64,000 nucleotides of DNA, taken from assembly GCA_017354895.1 (NCBI GenBank), contig CP071494.1, positions 3,782,001 through 3,846,000 of the forward strand. Direction: 5' to 3'. The first letter of the stretch is position 1. Each line of letters begins with the position of its first letter. A model generated the notes under the pieces. The model worked only from the letters and a program-made list of their open reading frames with translations, did not search any database and had not been told where the DNA came from. Position numbers and translations under genes: made by a program. This DNA comes from Podospora comata (Eukaryota > Ascomycota > Sordariomycetes > Sordariales > Podosporaceae). Below, piece after piece: positions 22,894 through 35,415 of this stretch.

Positions 22894-25076
22894 ATGTGGA
22901 GTTCGCTCTTCCGACGACAGGCGGGGAAAACAGCCACCACCACCACCACCATCACCAGAATCACAGCTCACCGACAACAACGATTCGTAAGCCGCCTCAC
23001 CTACACAAACGGCACCATGAGAGATCCGAACACCCTCTCTAATTATGATGCCTGGCGCACCCGGCACACCACTACCAACCTCAAGGTGGATTTCACTTCC
23101 AAATCCCTTCGCGGCAAGGTCATACTCGAGCTTGAGTCTCAGACGGACGAAAGCAGCAAGGAGATCATCCTTGACTCTAGCTACCTAGATGTTTCAGCCA
23201 TTAAGCTGTTTGGGGAGTCCACCAAATGGGAGATCAAAGACCGCCAAGGAGCCAACGGATCCCCGGTTCACATTGCCGTCCCTAATGGTGCCCCCAAGGG
23301 AGATGTCGTCAAGGTCGAAATCGATGTTGCTACCACGGACAAGTGCACAGCTCTGCAGTGGTTGACTCCCGCCCAGACGAGCAATAAGAAGGCTCCGTTC
23401 ATGTTCAGTCAATGCCAGGCCATTCATGCCAGGAGTTTGTTCCCTTGCCAGGATACTCCTGACGTAAAGAGCACCTATACCTTCAACATCACCAGTCCAC
23501 ATGTCGTTGTTGCGAGCGGTGTCCCGGTGAAGGGTGGTGAGACTGAGGGAGAGGGCGACGAGAAGATTTACAAGTTTGAGCAAAAGGTTCCTATTCCATC
23601 GTATCTCTATGCGTTGGCCTCGGGAGATATCGAGAGCGCGCCGATTGGAAGGATATCCTCTGTTGCTACTGGGCCTAATGAGCTGAAGGCTTCGCAGTGG
23701 GAGTTGGAGGGTGATATGGACAAGTTCCTGGATGCTGCAGAGAAGATTGTCTTCCCGTATAAGTGGGGAGAGTATAATGTTTTGGTGTTGCCGCCAAGCT
23801 TCCCTTACGGAGGTGAGTGATGGTTGAACTGTTGGTACTATGACATGCAAGTACTGACTTATGGTAGGCATGGAGAACCCTATCTTTACTTTTGCTACAC
23901 CGACGATTATCAGCGGCGACAAGCAGAATATCGATGTCATTGCTCATGAGCTGGCTCACTCGTGGAGCGGAAATCTGGTGACGAGCTGCAGTTGGGAGCA
24001 CTTGTAAGTCACTGCGAGCACATGGGAACTATTCTACGCCTGCTTCTAACTCTAGCGTTTTAGCTGGCTGAACGAGGGCTGGACCATGTATCTTGAGCGT
24101 CGTATTCAGGCTTCGATTCACGGTAGTGAGGCTCACATCGATTTCTCCGCCATTCGCGGATGGAAAGCCCTTGGTAAGTCTCCAGACCATATACTGCCCG
24201 GTACCTTGCTAATATCGTCTAGAGGAGTCCATCGAAGAGTTTGGCAAGGAACACGAGTTCACCAAGCTCTGCATCAGCCATAAGGGTATTGATCCAGATG
24301 ATGCTTTCAGCACGGTGCCTTATGAGAAGGGCTTCCACTTCATCTACTACCTCGACAAACTTGTCGGGCGTGAGAACTTTGACAAGTTCATCCCTCACTA
24401 CTTTAGCAAGTGGGCGAACAAGTCTCTTGACTCGTTCGAGTTCAAGGATACCTTCCTCGGGTTCTTCAGCGCCCCGGAATACGCCAGCCTGAAAGACAAG
24501 ATCGCGGAGATTGACTGGGAGGGCCGCTTTTACAACACTGGCCTTCCACCAAAGCCCGAGTTTGACACATCGCTTGTTGATGAGTGCTACAAGCTGGCAG
24601 AAAAGTGGAAGCAGAAGGATTTCCAGCCCAGCCCGTCGGACATCGAGGGATGGACTGGTAACCAAATTCTCGTTCTGTTGAACGAGGTTCAAGACTTTCA
24701 AGAGCCTTTGTCTGTCGAGCAGTCGGTATGTTCTGAACAGAGTACTTTCATTTCTGGTCCCTATTTTCGCAAGCTGACACAGAAATAGCAATCCCTTGGC
24801 GAGACTTATGGCCTGACAGCCTCCAAGAATGCTGAGCTGAAGTCGGCTTACTACCACATCGCCATGAAGGCCCAGGATACCACCTCTTATCAAGGTGTGG
24901 CTGACCTTCTTGGGGAGGTAGGGCGCATGAAGTTTGTTCGCCCTCTGTACCGGAGCTTGAACAAGGTGGCTCGCGACCTTGCGCTGGAGACGTTTGAGAA
25001 GTACAAGGACTTTTATCATCCCATTTGCCGGCAGCTGGTTGAGAAGGACCTTGGAGTGGCTAGTAACAGTGCTTAA
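22894..25076 (+). CDS. LTA4H: Leukotriene A4 hydrolase / M1 aminopeptidase
   Basis: Five exons: 22894-23812, 23868-24003, 24064-24173, 24223-24725, 24789-25076; 651 residues. It is a zinc aminopeptidase of family M1, close to animal leukotriene A4 hydrolase, that removes N-terminal residues from peptides and may hydrolyse epoxides. Seen in the sequence: the GGMENP substrate motif (from residue 306), split by intron 1; the zinc site HELAH (333-337) with the third ligand Glu356 in WLNEGW, split by intron 2; and a C-terminal helical domain ending [20 protein letters not shown]. The first 41 residues, before a second Met (23017), are rich in Arg/Thr/Ser with no acidic residue, as in a mitochondrial presequence. 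[11 protein letters not shown] then begins the conserved body, so two start sites with two locations are likely. Confidence 0.95.
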
Positions 25077-26114
25077 GCCATTCTATATCAGGCTCGAATT
25101 ACCAATCAATGAACCCAACTTCACGGCGTAGCCAACGAAACAGACATTTTTGCCCGAAAGGCCAAAAACACTCCAACATTTTGTTTGTAGCACAATATTA
25201 TGTTTTGGGTGTGGTATTCCCCGAAAAATATCAGCCGCTACCTAAAGGCCCGTGGAGCCTTGTAAGAGACAGGGAAGAGGGTGCTAAATGAAAGACATGC
25301 AGGTACACAGAAGCTATGATGGTATGTTTTGAGATGAAATAACCAAACATCTCGTACACATGAACTGCTCATTTGATGTACAAAACATGATCACCGGTTA
25401 CTTACATGTGAAGAAAACTTAATTTCCAGCCATGACGAAGCTTTCTGCTGTCCAATAAGCTTCGGCCCCACCCTCCAGACCAGGTTCAGCGTCGAGTTCC
25501 AGCGAGCGCATGCCGCTGGCAGCGTTCGCGCTGTCGCGTTCCGTCCCCCGAGTTTTGTTGACACGGAACAGCACTTCTAGAAATCCCAGATCCTCCAGAG
25601 ATCGCCAACCACCCCGACAGACATAGACGAGGCGCACAGTTCCCAACAGCCATCTCCTCAGTAGCTTCTGACCTGACGCGCGCACAACACAGGCGAAGCT
25701 TCCAAACATCCCTTCGCGCACCGCTTTGACTCTTAACCACGATACCTAGCCCAATAACTTTGACGACTCCATTTTCCTCCAGGCCCCCGCGCACCTCCCC
25801 CGCAGACACGATCTCGATAAAGACGTCCACCGTCCAGCCATTCCGCCCAGCATTCCCACCACCATACCCGCACCGCAGTAGGAAACACGACGATAAACCC
25901 CTCCTTGTTTTTGGCGTGGTGGAGGATGCGCGCGAATGTTGTTTTACAGACTGGGAACTACATGCTGGGAAATACCACGAGGGACTAGATTGCTCGATTA
26001 GCGAAACCCATCCGACGAGCTGTTTGTCCCTCCACCTCAGGGCCACAAAACAAACACGCACGAAGAAATTGGAGGTCTACTTTGTAAAGAGGAGATACAC
26101 CACAAGTTCTAACC
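25077..26114. other. Spacer before the kinesin gene
   Basis: Contains the 3' end of the aminopeptidase gene and the promoter and leader of the kinesin gene. The open frame at 25486-26061 on the minus strand has no recognisable domain and is not called. No repeat or RNA gene was seen. Confidence 0.5.
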
Positions 26115-29100
26115 ATGGCACCGGGCGCGGGCCCCGCGGGGGGAGGGGGAGGAAATATCAAGGTGGTGGTCCGATGTCGTCCCTTCAATTCAAGAGGTAA
26201 GCGACCGCCTCCTAGGCTACAAGAGTGCATATGGAGATGGTGAACTGACCTCTCACCTCAAGAACATGACCGAAACGCAAAATGCATCATCGAAATGAAA
26301 GGAAACCAAACCATCCTCACCCCTCCAGATGCCAGCGCGGGTGGAGGGAAATTAAGTGGGAAAGACTCGGCTCCCAAAGCGTTCGCGTTCGACAAGTCAT
26401 ACTGGTCATTCGATAAAAGCGCTCCAAACTATGCCGGTCAGAATCACCTCTTCGATGACCTGGGCCGACCGCTGCTCGACAATGCGTTTCAGGGGTATAA
26501 CAACTGCATCTTTGCCTACGGCCAGACCGGTTCGGGAAAGTCATACTCGATGATGGGATATGGGAAAGATGCGGGTATCATTCCCATGATTTGCCAGGAC
26601 ATGTTCGAACGGATCAAAGTGATGCAGCAGGACAAGAATTTGAAGTGTACGGTGGAAGTCTCGTACCTCGAAATTTACAACGAAAGAGTACGCGACTTGC
26701 TGAACCCAGCGAACAAGGGAAATCTCAAAGTCAGAGAACACCCTTCAACGGGTCCGTATGTGGAGGATTTGGCCAAGCTGGTGGTAGGAAGCTTCCAGGA
26801 GATTGAGAACCTGATGGACGAGGGTAACAAAGCGAGAACTGTGGCGGCTACCAACATGAACGAAACTTCGAGTAGATCCCACGCCGTATTCACTCTGATG
26901 CTCACCCAAAAGAGATTCGATCCCGAGACAAAGATGGAGATGGAAAAGGCTGCCAAAATCTCTTTGGTTGATTTGGCTGGTTCGGAAAGAGCCACCTCCA
27001 CGGGAGCGACAGGCGCGAGATTAAAAGAAGGCGCTGAAATCAACCGATCGTTGTCAACACTTGGCCGAGTTATCGCAGCCTTGGCCGATTTATCAACGGG
27101 CAAGAAAAAGAAGGGCGGTACTGGCCAGGTACCATATCGCGACAGTGTTCTTACTTGGTTACTCAAAGACTCGCTGGGTGGCAACAGCATGACGGCCATG
27201 ATAGCAGCTGTGAGTCCAGCAGATATCAACTACGACGAAACCCTGAGTACGCTACGTTATGCCGACTCTGCCAAGCGCATCAAGAACCACGCAGTTGTCA
27301 ACGAAGACGCCAACGCCAGAATGATTCGCGAGCTCAAGGAAGAGCTGGCACTGCTTCGGAACAAACTGGGTGGTGGTGGAGGAGCTCCGGGGATGCCGGT
27401 AGAATCATATCCAGAAGGTACGCCTCTCGAGCAGCAAATCGTCAGTATCACAGCACCGGATGGTACGGTCAAGAAGGTCTCCAAGGCAGAAATTGCGGAG
27501 CAGCTCAACCAGAGCGAGAAGCTTCTGCAGGATCTTAACCAGACCTGGGAGCAAAAGCTGGCCAAAACAGAAGAAATCCACAAGGAGCGCGAGTCTGCAC
27601 TCGAAGAGCTTGGTATCAGCATCGAGAAGGGCTTCATTGGCATGTCGACGCCCAAAAAGATGCCTCATTTGGTCAACTTATCAGACGACCCGCTTTTGGC
27701 CGAGTGCCTCGTTTACAATCTCAAACCTGGAATCACAACGGTTGGCAATGTCGAGTCTAACGCGGACCACCAAGCGAATATCCGTCTGAACGGCTCCAAA
27801 ATTCTCCACGAGCACTGCACCTTTGAAAACGCGCCTGATGGGACCGTGACAGTCATTCCGAAGGAAGGAGCGGCCGTCATGGTCAACGGCAAACGGGTTA
27901 CAGAACCTTATCAGCTGCACTCTGGATATCGGATTATTCTAGGCGATTTCCACATCTTCAGATTCAACCACCCGCTCGAAGCTCGTGCGGAGAGGCAGGA
28001 GCGAGCGGACAAGAGTCTGTTGCGCCAGTCCGTTACCGCAAGCCAACTGCAAGCACTTGAGAGAACGTCACCCACACCCAGCCCCAGACCTGGTCATGAC
28101 AGGAACCTTAGTACAGCCATCTCAGACTTTGGTGGGAGCCGCCCGGACTCTCCCTCTCCATTTATGCGAAACCCCAGGGAGGCAGATTGGTCTTTTGCGC
28201 GCAGAGAGGCGGCTGGCGCCATTCTGGGGACAGATCAAAATTTCGCCAGTCTTTCAGACGAGGAGCTCAACGCTCTCTTTGAAGAAGTGCAACGAGTCCG
28301 GGCCGAACGTGTCAATGGCCGCGATGACAACGAGGACATGGAGTCGATGGCATCCTTTCCTGTCAGGGAGAAATACATGTCAACGGGCACCCTGGACAAC
28401 TTTTCGCTCGATACAGCACTAACGATGCCATCTACCCCTAAGCAGGGCGAGGCCGAGGACAGGCTGCGTGAGATTCGCGAAGAGATGCAGACACAACTTG
28501 AGAAGCAAAAGGAAGAGTTTCACGATCAGATCAAGAGTGCCGAAGCGGCAAATGTGGAGGTTGCCGAGATCAAGAAGGAGAAGGCCAAGATGGAGGAGAC
28601 TCTGGTCAAGATCAAGGCTGAGATGCAAAAGCAGCTTGAGGTGCAAAGGCAGGAGTTTGAGAAGAAGATTGAGAAGTTGGATCCCCTCAAGAGACCGAAG
28701 CCCAAGCCGAGACTCTCGGAAGAGGAGATTGAAAGAGCCAAGGTCGCGGTCAAACACTGGAGGGGGAGGCACTATGTGCAAATGGCCGAGGCGGTCCTTC
28801 AGCATGCTGCTACACTGAAAGAGGCCCAGATCATGAGTCACGAGCTGGATGAGCATGTCGTTTTCCAGTTTACAGTGGTGGATGTGGGCCACATGATGTG
28901 TTCGTCCTACGACATGGTCCTCAACGGGCTGACCGGCGAAGGGGAAGATCCCGCACTCGAAGATGCACCCAAGCCGTGCATTGGGATCCGGGTTATTGAC
29001 TACAAGCAGAGTGTGGTACATCTATGGAGCATCGAGAAGCTCTACGATCGAGTGAGACGCATGCGGCAGATGTATCAGTACCTGGACCAGCCTGAATATG

Positions 29101-31439
29101 CCCAGCATCTCAGTTTGGACAACCCATTCATTGAGGACTGCATGCCGCAATATACCCTCGTTGGAGAGGTTGACGTCCCGCTCAAGGCTGTCTTTGAAAG
29201 CCGAGTTCAAGACTTTACGCTTGACGTATTCTCCCCATACACATCGCACACGATCGGGATTATCAAGTTGGCGCTGGAGCCGTCTAGCGCGCGAGCGCCC
29301 ACCAACACTCTCAAGTTTAACATCGTTATGCACGAGATGCTTGGGTTCCCCGAACGTGAGGGCACCGAGGTGCATGCCCAGCTATTCATTCCTGGCATCT
29401 CCGAGGATGGCATCACTACTACGCAGATGATCAAGGATTTCGACGAGGGCCCCATCCGGTTCGAGAGCGTTCATAGTATGAGCGTTCCGCTGTTCGCGCC
29501 ACCCCAGACTACTCTTCGCGTGGCTATCTTCGCCAAAGTGTCTGCCATGCACCTCGACAAACTTCTCAGCTGGGACGACATGCGAGACGCTGTGCCTGCC
29601 AACCAAAAGCCCAAGACTCCTAGGATCAGCGAGACTCAGTTCTATACCGAAGAGAAGCATGATCTGCTCACCCGAGCGCAGATATTGGAGCTGAACGAAG
29701 AGGGCGAGTACAAGCCAGTCGAGGTCACGCAAACAAGCGAGATGGACAATGGAACTTTCCAGTTGCATCAAGGTCTACAACGACGCATTTCTCTCAATCT
29801 CACTCACAGCTCTGGTGATGCCCTGCCGTGGGAAGACGTGGCCAACATGCGAGTGGGTAAGATCCAGCTGCTGGATAGCGCTGGAAAGTCACCCGACATG
29901 GGATATTCTGGCCCCGACCTCCATCTCAAGTTGGCCTCCAAACCAGTTTTCCGGACGAATGCCAATGGTACCAGGGGCTTGACGATCATCGGTCAGTGGG
30001 ACTCTAGCTTACACAACTCGCTGCTACTGGACAGGGTGACTTCGGAGAAGTACCGAGTTCAAATGACGGTGTCCTGGGAGATTTTGTCAGAGAAGCTAGC
30101 AGAGCCGATGAAGTTTTCAATGAATCTCTGCGTACAAATTGTCTCGCGGTCGTTCATACGACAAACATCAATGTTTTCGTCGCTCTGGCAAAACGTCCGG
30201 TTTGTGCACTCTTGCACAGGGATCTTCACTCTTCAAATGCGACCTGCGCCTATTAAGAGGGCGGGCGACTTGTGGAGGATGAATAGTCAGCATGACTACG
30301 TCAAGGGAGAGGAGCTTCTTACGGCTTGGACACCGAGGGGTGTATCTCTTGTGGCGGACTTTATTGGTTCAAGGAGGAAAAAGCAGATGATGAGTGAAAT
30401 GGCAGTTATCCAGTCGCTGATGAAAAAATATGGCTATAGGGAGAATGGGCACCTCAACGGGAATGGAATAGACGGTGGAACCGACGATGACCTTTTGCCA
30501 CCACCGAAAATCAACAGCGATGCTGATTCTATTGCCGAGTTGCTCAAGGATGACACACCTGAGGTATCGCCGACTACATCACCTGTTATCTCTCACTCCG
30601 AGCTCGCCAAGGATGGGGAAGAAAGCCCTGAATCAAGAACGACCGAGGAGCCCACACCACCACTGGAGGAAAAGAAACCAGTATCAGAGTATGGCGACAG
30701 GCAAACTGCCCTGTTAAACAAATGTCTCAAGCTCTGGCAGCGCTACCCAGACTCTACGCTCAAACTCATTTCACCGGAAAACACTGATCCTCCAGAGGAT
30801 GGTGTTGCAACTGAAAACAACCCCAACGGCAATGGGAATGAATACCATTACAGCGCCCCCACCTTTGTCGCTACTGTCATCCGGGTCCCTAAGAACCCTT
30901 CCGTCCTCAAAGGCGGTTATCTCTTGGTCCCCAACGCCGACTCAACTCGCTGGGTGAAGCGCTTCGTTGAGCTCCGTCGTCCATACCTTCACATACACTC
31001 CGTCGCCGACGGAGAAGAAATCGGCATTGTCAGCCTTCGAAATGCCCGAGTTGACTCGCAACCTGGTATTCTTGGCCTCCTACACTCCCATCAAGACTAT
31101 GACCACAACAACTTTGACCCTGACAACGTGGCTCAACAACAAAGCGGCGGTATCGTAGGCGGCGTCGCGTCCACGGCTACAGGTTTGATCTCGTCTTTGA
31201 CAGGCACACCCGGACAAGGGCAAGGGGTTAGCAGGCTCAGCGAACGGCTGCAAGCAGGCGTGTTTGCCATTTACGGGACGGATAACACGTGGCTCTTTGC
31301 AGCGAGGAGCGAGAGGGATAAGCTGGAGTGGATTTTTAGAATTGATCAGAGTTTTGCGCAGACGGGGAGCACACCGGCCGGGAGTGTGATGGGTGCCGGG
31401 AGCAACAGTGGAACTGCTAGTCCCATGCCGAGGTGGTGA
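26115..31439 (+). CDS. UNC104: Kinesin-3 motor (Unc104/KIF1 type)
   Basis: Two exons: 26115-26196 and 26263-31439; 1752 residues. The motor domain occupies about residues 14-365: IKVVVRCRPF, P-loop GQTGSGKS (about 114), switch I NETSSRSHAVF, switch II DLAGSERA and LKEGAEINRSL. Next come short coiled coils (LNQSEKLLQDLNQ region), an FHA domain (about 499-598: GITTVGN, GSKILHEHCTF, GYRIILGDFHIF), a longer coiled coil (about 740-810), the kinesin-associated and DUF3694-type middle region, and a C-terminal PH domain (about 1575-1723: LKGGYLLVP, TRWVKRFVELRRPYL, WLFAARSERDKLEWI). This is the full domain order of Unc104/KIF1A, the plus-end motor for vesicles and endosomes in hyphae (UncA in Aspergillus). 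Exon 1 encodes a Gly-rich leader, and the ATG context is AACCATGG. Confidence 0.97.
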
Positions 31440-32048
31440 AGAAGAAGCGCGCGGAGGAAAGAGCACAATCGGATAGGGGTGGATGGGATGGTAAAAAGGG
31501 AGATACCCAGGACTTTTTATTTCTTTCCTTTATTTTGTTGACTTTTCATTTATGAAGAACCTGGATTTTCATGAGCTGCTTTCATCCTGGCAGGAGATGA
31601 CACACTGGAGGGGAGAAGATTTTGCTATAGATGGTTTCGTAAAGACGGTGGCATAGAAAGAGCTCCCTTTTTGTTTGTTGCCAGACTCATGATTTGTTTT
31701 TTTCGCTTTTGGTACATGAGATAAATGCATATAGCTAGGTGAGGTAGTTAGAAGCATGCTTTTGCAACACGCGATACGCGAACAAGGAAGCATGGGACAG
31801 AGGGACGGTTGATTGTTAAAGCAAGATAAGGTAGTTAGGAAGGGGGCAGCCAGGGAAATGAATTGGGATGTGAATGAGGTTATGGAATTGAGCGAGATAC
31901 CTATCATGCTTTGAAAAGTTGTCCCTTGGGTGTCAGTGATGTCTCGTTGTTTGCTAGCAGCGGCCCATCATCCTGGTCTTCAGCGTGTACAAATGGAAGC
32001 TGGAGAGAGAATCCAACTTGATCAACTTAGTTTCTGCCCTCAACCAGC

Positions 32049-32168
32049 ACATACGACCATACGCAGCTGAAAATACGGGATCCCGTCCGCTCTCCCCTGA
32101 TCAAAAGAGCTGACGGCCAGACCAGTACTCAGGTGGGTGACCACTGGGGAATTCCTGGTGTTGTATGT
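32049..32168 (+). rRNA. 5S ribosomal RNA gene (dispersed copy)
   Basis: The sequence begins ACATACGACCATACGCAGCT and continues through GGGATCCCGTCCGCTCTCCC, GGTGGGTGACCACTGGGGAA and TTCCTGGTGTTGTATGT, the standard order of filamentous-ascomycete 5S RNA. The ends pair as a nine-base helix I (ACATACGAC with GTTGTATGT). Helix II is intact (CAGCT with AGCTG). A T-run at 32168-32172 serves as a Pol III terminator. Lone scattered 5S genes are usual in Sordariomycetes. A few positions differ from the common consensus (AATTCC where AATCCC is usual), so it could be a minor variant rather than a main expressed copy. Confidence 0.92.
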
Positions 32169-32172
32169 TTTT
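32168..32172 (+). terminator. Pol III T-run terminator of the 5S gene
   Basis: A run of five T directly follows the GTATG end of the 5S RNA. This is the expected RNA polymerase III termination signal and supports transcription of the upstream copy. Confidence 0.7.
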
Positions 32173-32539
32173 GGACCCTTTTTGGGTCCACTTGAAGGTC
32201 ATCGCGAGGTCCTGGCAGCAGCACATTCGAGAGTTTTGAATGGGTGTTAAAAAGATGATGGTTGATTCGAGAATGTGCATTATATAATATTCATTTTGAC
32301 CGATCTGATGGAATGGTTCACCGAGACCAGATGTCTAAATCTCGAGCTTCAGAAAAAGTCTGGGTTACGTTTGTCTGATGACGCTCACCGGAGCTTGGTT
32401 TTCAGTTTTCAAATCCCTCAAGAAATTGGCCGCTTGTTGTCGATATATCTTGCTTGCCAGTAATCCTCGCACATCATTTAGGACACTGTCTGTATTATGA
32501 GCAATCAGCGTACATGCAAATGCATGGACACCCTCACTA

Positions 32540-32727
32540 CAAAATAGTTGATACACACAAGTAGGTTAACCCATATCTATTGTGAATTATGCGTTAAAAG
32601 ATGACCATTACGCTGTGACAGATAGTAATAGATCTTTAAAGATAGTTTAAGTACCTTTTAATTTACCTTCAAGGTATAGTTTACAATATACTATAGGTTA
32701 ACCTACTTGTGTGTATCAGCTATTTTG
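32540..32727. mobile_element. 188-bp MITE with 32-bp terminal inverted repeats and TA target duplication
   Basis: The left end (32540-32571) and right end (32696-32727) are inverted copies of each other over 32 bp with one mismatch. The outer part reads CAAAATAGYTGATACACAC. A TA dinucleotide flanks both sides (32538-32539 and 32728-32729), as expected for a Tc1/mariner-type target duplication. The 124-bp centre is A+T-rich and has no coding capacity, so this is a non-autonomous element moved by a transposase from elsewhere. The near-identity of the ends suggests a fairly recent insertion. It lies about 370 bp after the 5S gene. Confidence 0.85.
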
Positions 32728-32927
32728 TATTGAACAGAGATGTGGGTTACAATATTGTATTCTACACGCTCCGGTTTTTTTCCATTTTTTTTCCCGCTAG
32801 CTAGCCATACTCAATCAACATCACCACTACGCCCGCTCCCACCCACTACACTCCTCATTGCTTTCATATAGACGACTATGCCGAGCCCCTGGATGAACGC
32901 TTGAGAGCTCTGCCAAGAAAAAGCATC

Positions 32928-35415
32928 CTAAGCCCGCGCCTCCAAGTACTTTGCTGCCTTTTCCCAAACAGCCTGGTCATTGGCCGAGAGCTCGCTCTGA
33001 GGCAACGCCTTGATACCCGCATAAATAGCCTTGAAGAACTCGCAGGCAATCTCGAGGTCTTCCGGGAAGGCAGTGGCGTAGGGGATATAACTGGAGGGAA
33101 AGTTCTTCTTCTTCTTGGCCATCTCGGGGTCGTTGGGATTGATCTCGTCAAAAAACGTCTTGACGGCAATGCCGAGGGATACGTCGGGATCGAAATGGAA
33201 CGGGAGGCTACAACGTCAAAGTCAGTACATTTGGGAGTAGAAATGAGGAGGGATACCCATCCCATACCTGTTGCCCAACTCCCAGTTGGCGTCTTTCCGC
33301 CGGTCAGCCTGAGCAGCCATGAATGTCGAAGCCAAGATCGCCTCCACCAAGTCACGGTCTGCCGCCCGCACCTCGGATGTCAACGAACGGAAAGCCAGCA
33401 GACTCTTGCTGAGGGGCCCCGTATACCCATAGGATTCATGCCGAAGTTTCAGCAGGCACGCACACCTGCTGATCAACAACAAGCTCAATTGGTCGTCCTC
33501 GCTGCCGTGCATGGGTAAGCCGCGCAACTCTTCATGCTTGTTCTTGGCATTTAACAAGTCGAAACGAACGAGCTCAAGAGCGACAATGATGGACTCGTAA
33601 AGGTGTGGTACCTTCCAGTACCTCTTGGCTGTTGGCTGAAGTGCAGTGAGAGCTTGTGATAAGGCCTTGCCCCAGCTGGTGAGTTCGTGTTTATTGTCAA
33701 CGTAGCCCCGAATGTGAAGAAACCGCCAGATGGAGAAAGATTTGATGAGGTCAGAGCTCAAATTCTTCACCTTTTTGTCCTTCTGAGAAAAGGTGGTGGC
33801 AACGAACTCTGGCTTCTCAAGCGCCAGAACTTCAGAAAAGATGGATCCGTGGACAAAATCCGGGAACAACTTCTCGACTACCTCGGCGGACACTCTCCAG
33901 CTTTTCCACTGCTCCAGGTAAGGGCCCTGGTTCTTGAAGTCCCACAACTTCCGCTTAAAATCCCGATCAAACCATACGCCCATGGTGACGGTGCTGTGTA
34001 AGAAGGCACGGTGAAGGCGAGCTACCACCAAGCTCAAGGCGGCTTCTTTGATCTGGGGAGTTTGTTGAGTAACCAGCTTCCTGTACTCAGGCGAGACCGT
34101 CCCATCCAGGGTGGGCAAAACCTCCATCGAGGCCGACGTCTGCTTCTTAGAGGCTTCAGCCTGAGTAAAAGCATGCGTAATGGGGTTCAGAATCCGTGGT
34201 CCAATTAGACCTGTGTTCAGGTAATGGAACATCTCGGGCGGAAGAGAGAGGCCCAAATACTCATAGTTGTCTTGAGTAAGAGTGTCATAGTTGTGAACGG
34301 TTATTTCTCCGTTTTCCTTGATGTAGGTGAAGTGGTCAACAAGCATTCGGGCCTTGCGGTACTTGTCCAACCAGTTGGGATCCTGTGCTTTGAGGGTATC
34401 GGCAAAGGTGATGCAGACCTGCGTCACATCCTTACGAGCGACTCGCAGGATGTTCAAAGCATCATTGATGTTGGACGGTTGGTTCTTGATGATGTTGCCG
34501 TCTGTAAGAGCAGGAAAGGCCGGTAGAAACGAAGTGCCCGCCATGAGCATCAGGTCGACAAAAGTATGGTCAGTGACGTTGAGGACACTCAGCAGATGAG
34601 TCTTGGAAACTGCGCGGACAGTTCTAGTTTCCCAGTCGATGCTTCTGATCACGCAGTCATTGATGGGGTACATCAGGAGCTCGACAGACCCCATGACACC
34701 ACCGACTTGGTCCGAGTCAGTCATATCAAACGAAGCAATCTTTTCACACGACGTGTTAGCAAGAACCTTCGGTAGGCATCAGGCAATTCTTAAACTGCTC
34801 ACCTGAGCTGCAGCGTTGAAGGGCGCCACAAGAAAGTGAAGCTTTCTCTCCTTCAGTATCCCCTGAAGAAGGCGATAGAAGTTGTGAGGATGAAAGGCAT
34901 CTAATTCAATTAGCTCTGAGCGAGACATGTCGCCTTCCCTGCGACCCTTGGGTTCAGGTCGATTTACATACTCGTGTTCTCGCCGAATGACTGAACGGCA
35001 GCATCAGCCTGGCCATTGAAGTACTGCTCCCAGGCCCTGTCGGTTTGGGCAATGCCTTCCCGAGCACGTCTGATGTTGACCTCATCTTGACCCTTGAGAT
35101 TTTGGCCATCAAAGATAAAGAAAGGGATAACATTGTTGGCCTGCCATTGATTAAGATCGTTCTCAATGCGCGACTGGATACCGGTTACGCCCCCGAGGGC
35201 CGAGAGGAGGGGTTCGCTGGGCTGTGAATCGAGCTGGAGGTGGAGATAGTAGGTCGCGTCAACTGCGATGGCGTGGTCCTCGAGGATTGATACGGGATAG
35301 CTCCTGAATGAAAGCAGGTAGGCGGTTAGCAAAGGTGCTCGGAGAAGGCGGACGAAATGGAATTGACCTACGCCACCTGGGAGTTGATGTACGCATCCTC
35401 AAGAAGAGCTTCCAT
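32928..35415 (-). CDS. MKT1: Mkt1 homologue (XPG-like post-transcriptional regulator)
   Basis: Five exons: 35415-35372, 35303-34972, 34900-34803, 34739-33268, 33207-32928; 741 residues. Each junction keeps conserved text in frame, for example VA-SYPVSILEDHAIAVDATYYL and GENT-NAFHPHNFYRLLQ. The first 300 residues are an XPG-N/XPG-I nuclease-like fold (AVDATYYLHL, VIPFFIFDGQNL, LVAPFNAAAQIASFDM, VGGVMGSVELLMYP). The C-terminal part is the Mkt1 domain, ending in a Lys-rich KKKKNFPSSYIPYATAFPED segment and LEARA. In yeast, Mkt1 binds Pbp1 and regulates mRNAs, including those for mitochondrial proteins, in the cytoplasm. The start ATG (35413-35415) follows a short first exon encoding MEALLEDAYINSQV. 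Confidence 0.9.

Larger units (their letters stand above)
31440..32927. other. Spacer holding a 5S rRNA gene and a MITE
   Basis: Between the kinesin gene and the MKT1 homologue, which converge here. It contains the 5S gene (32049-32168) and the inverted-repeat element (32540-32727). No protein-coding frame in it has a recognisable family. Confidence 0.6.

Noticed and set aside
25486-26061. 191-codon minus-strand frame in front of the kinesin gene
   Set aside because: Lies in the kinesin promoter and leader and shows no family resemblance.
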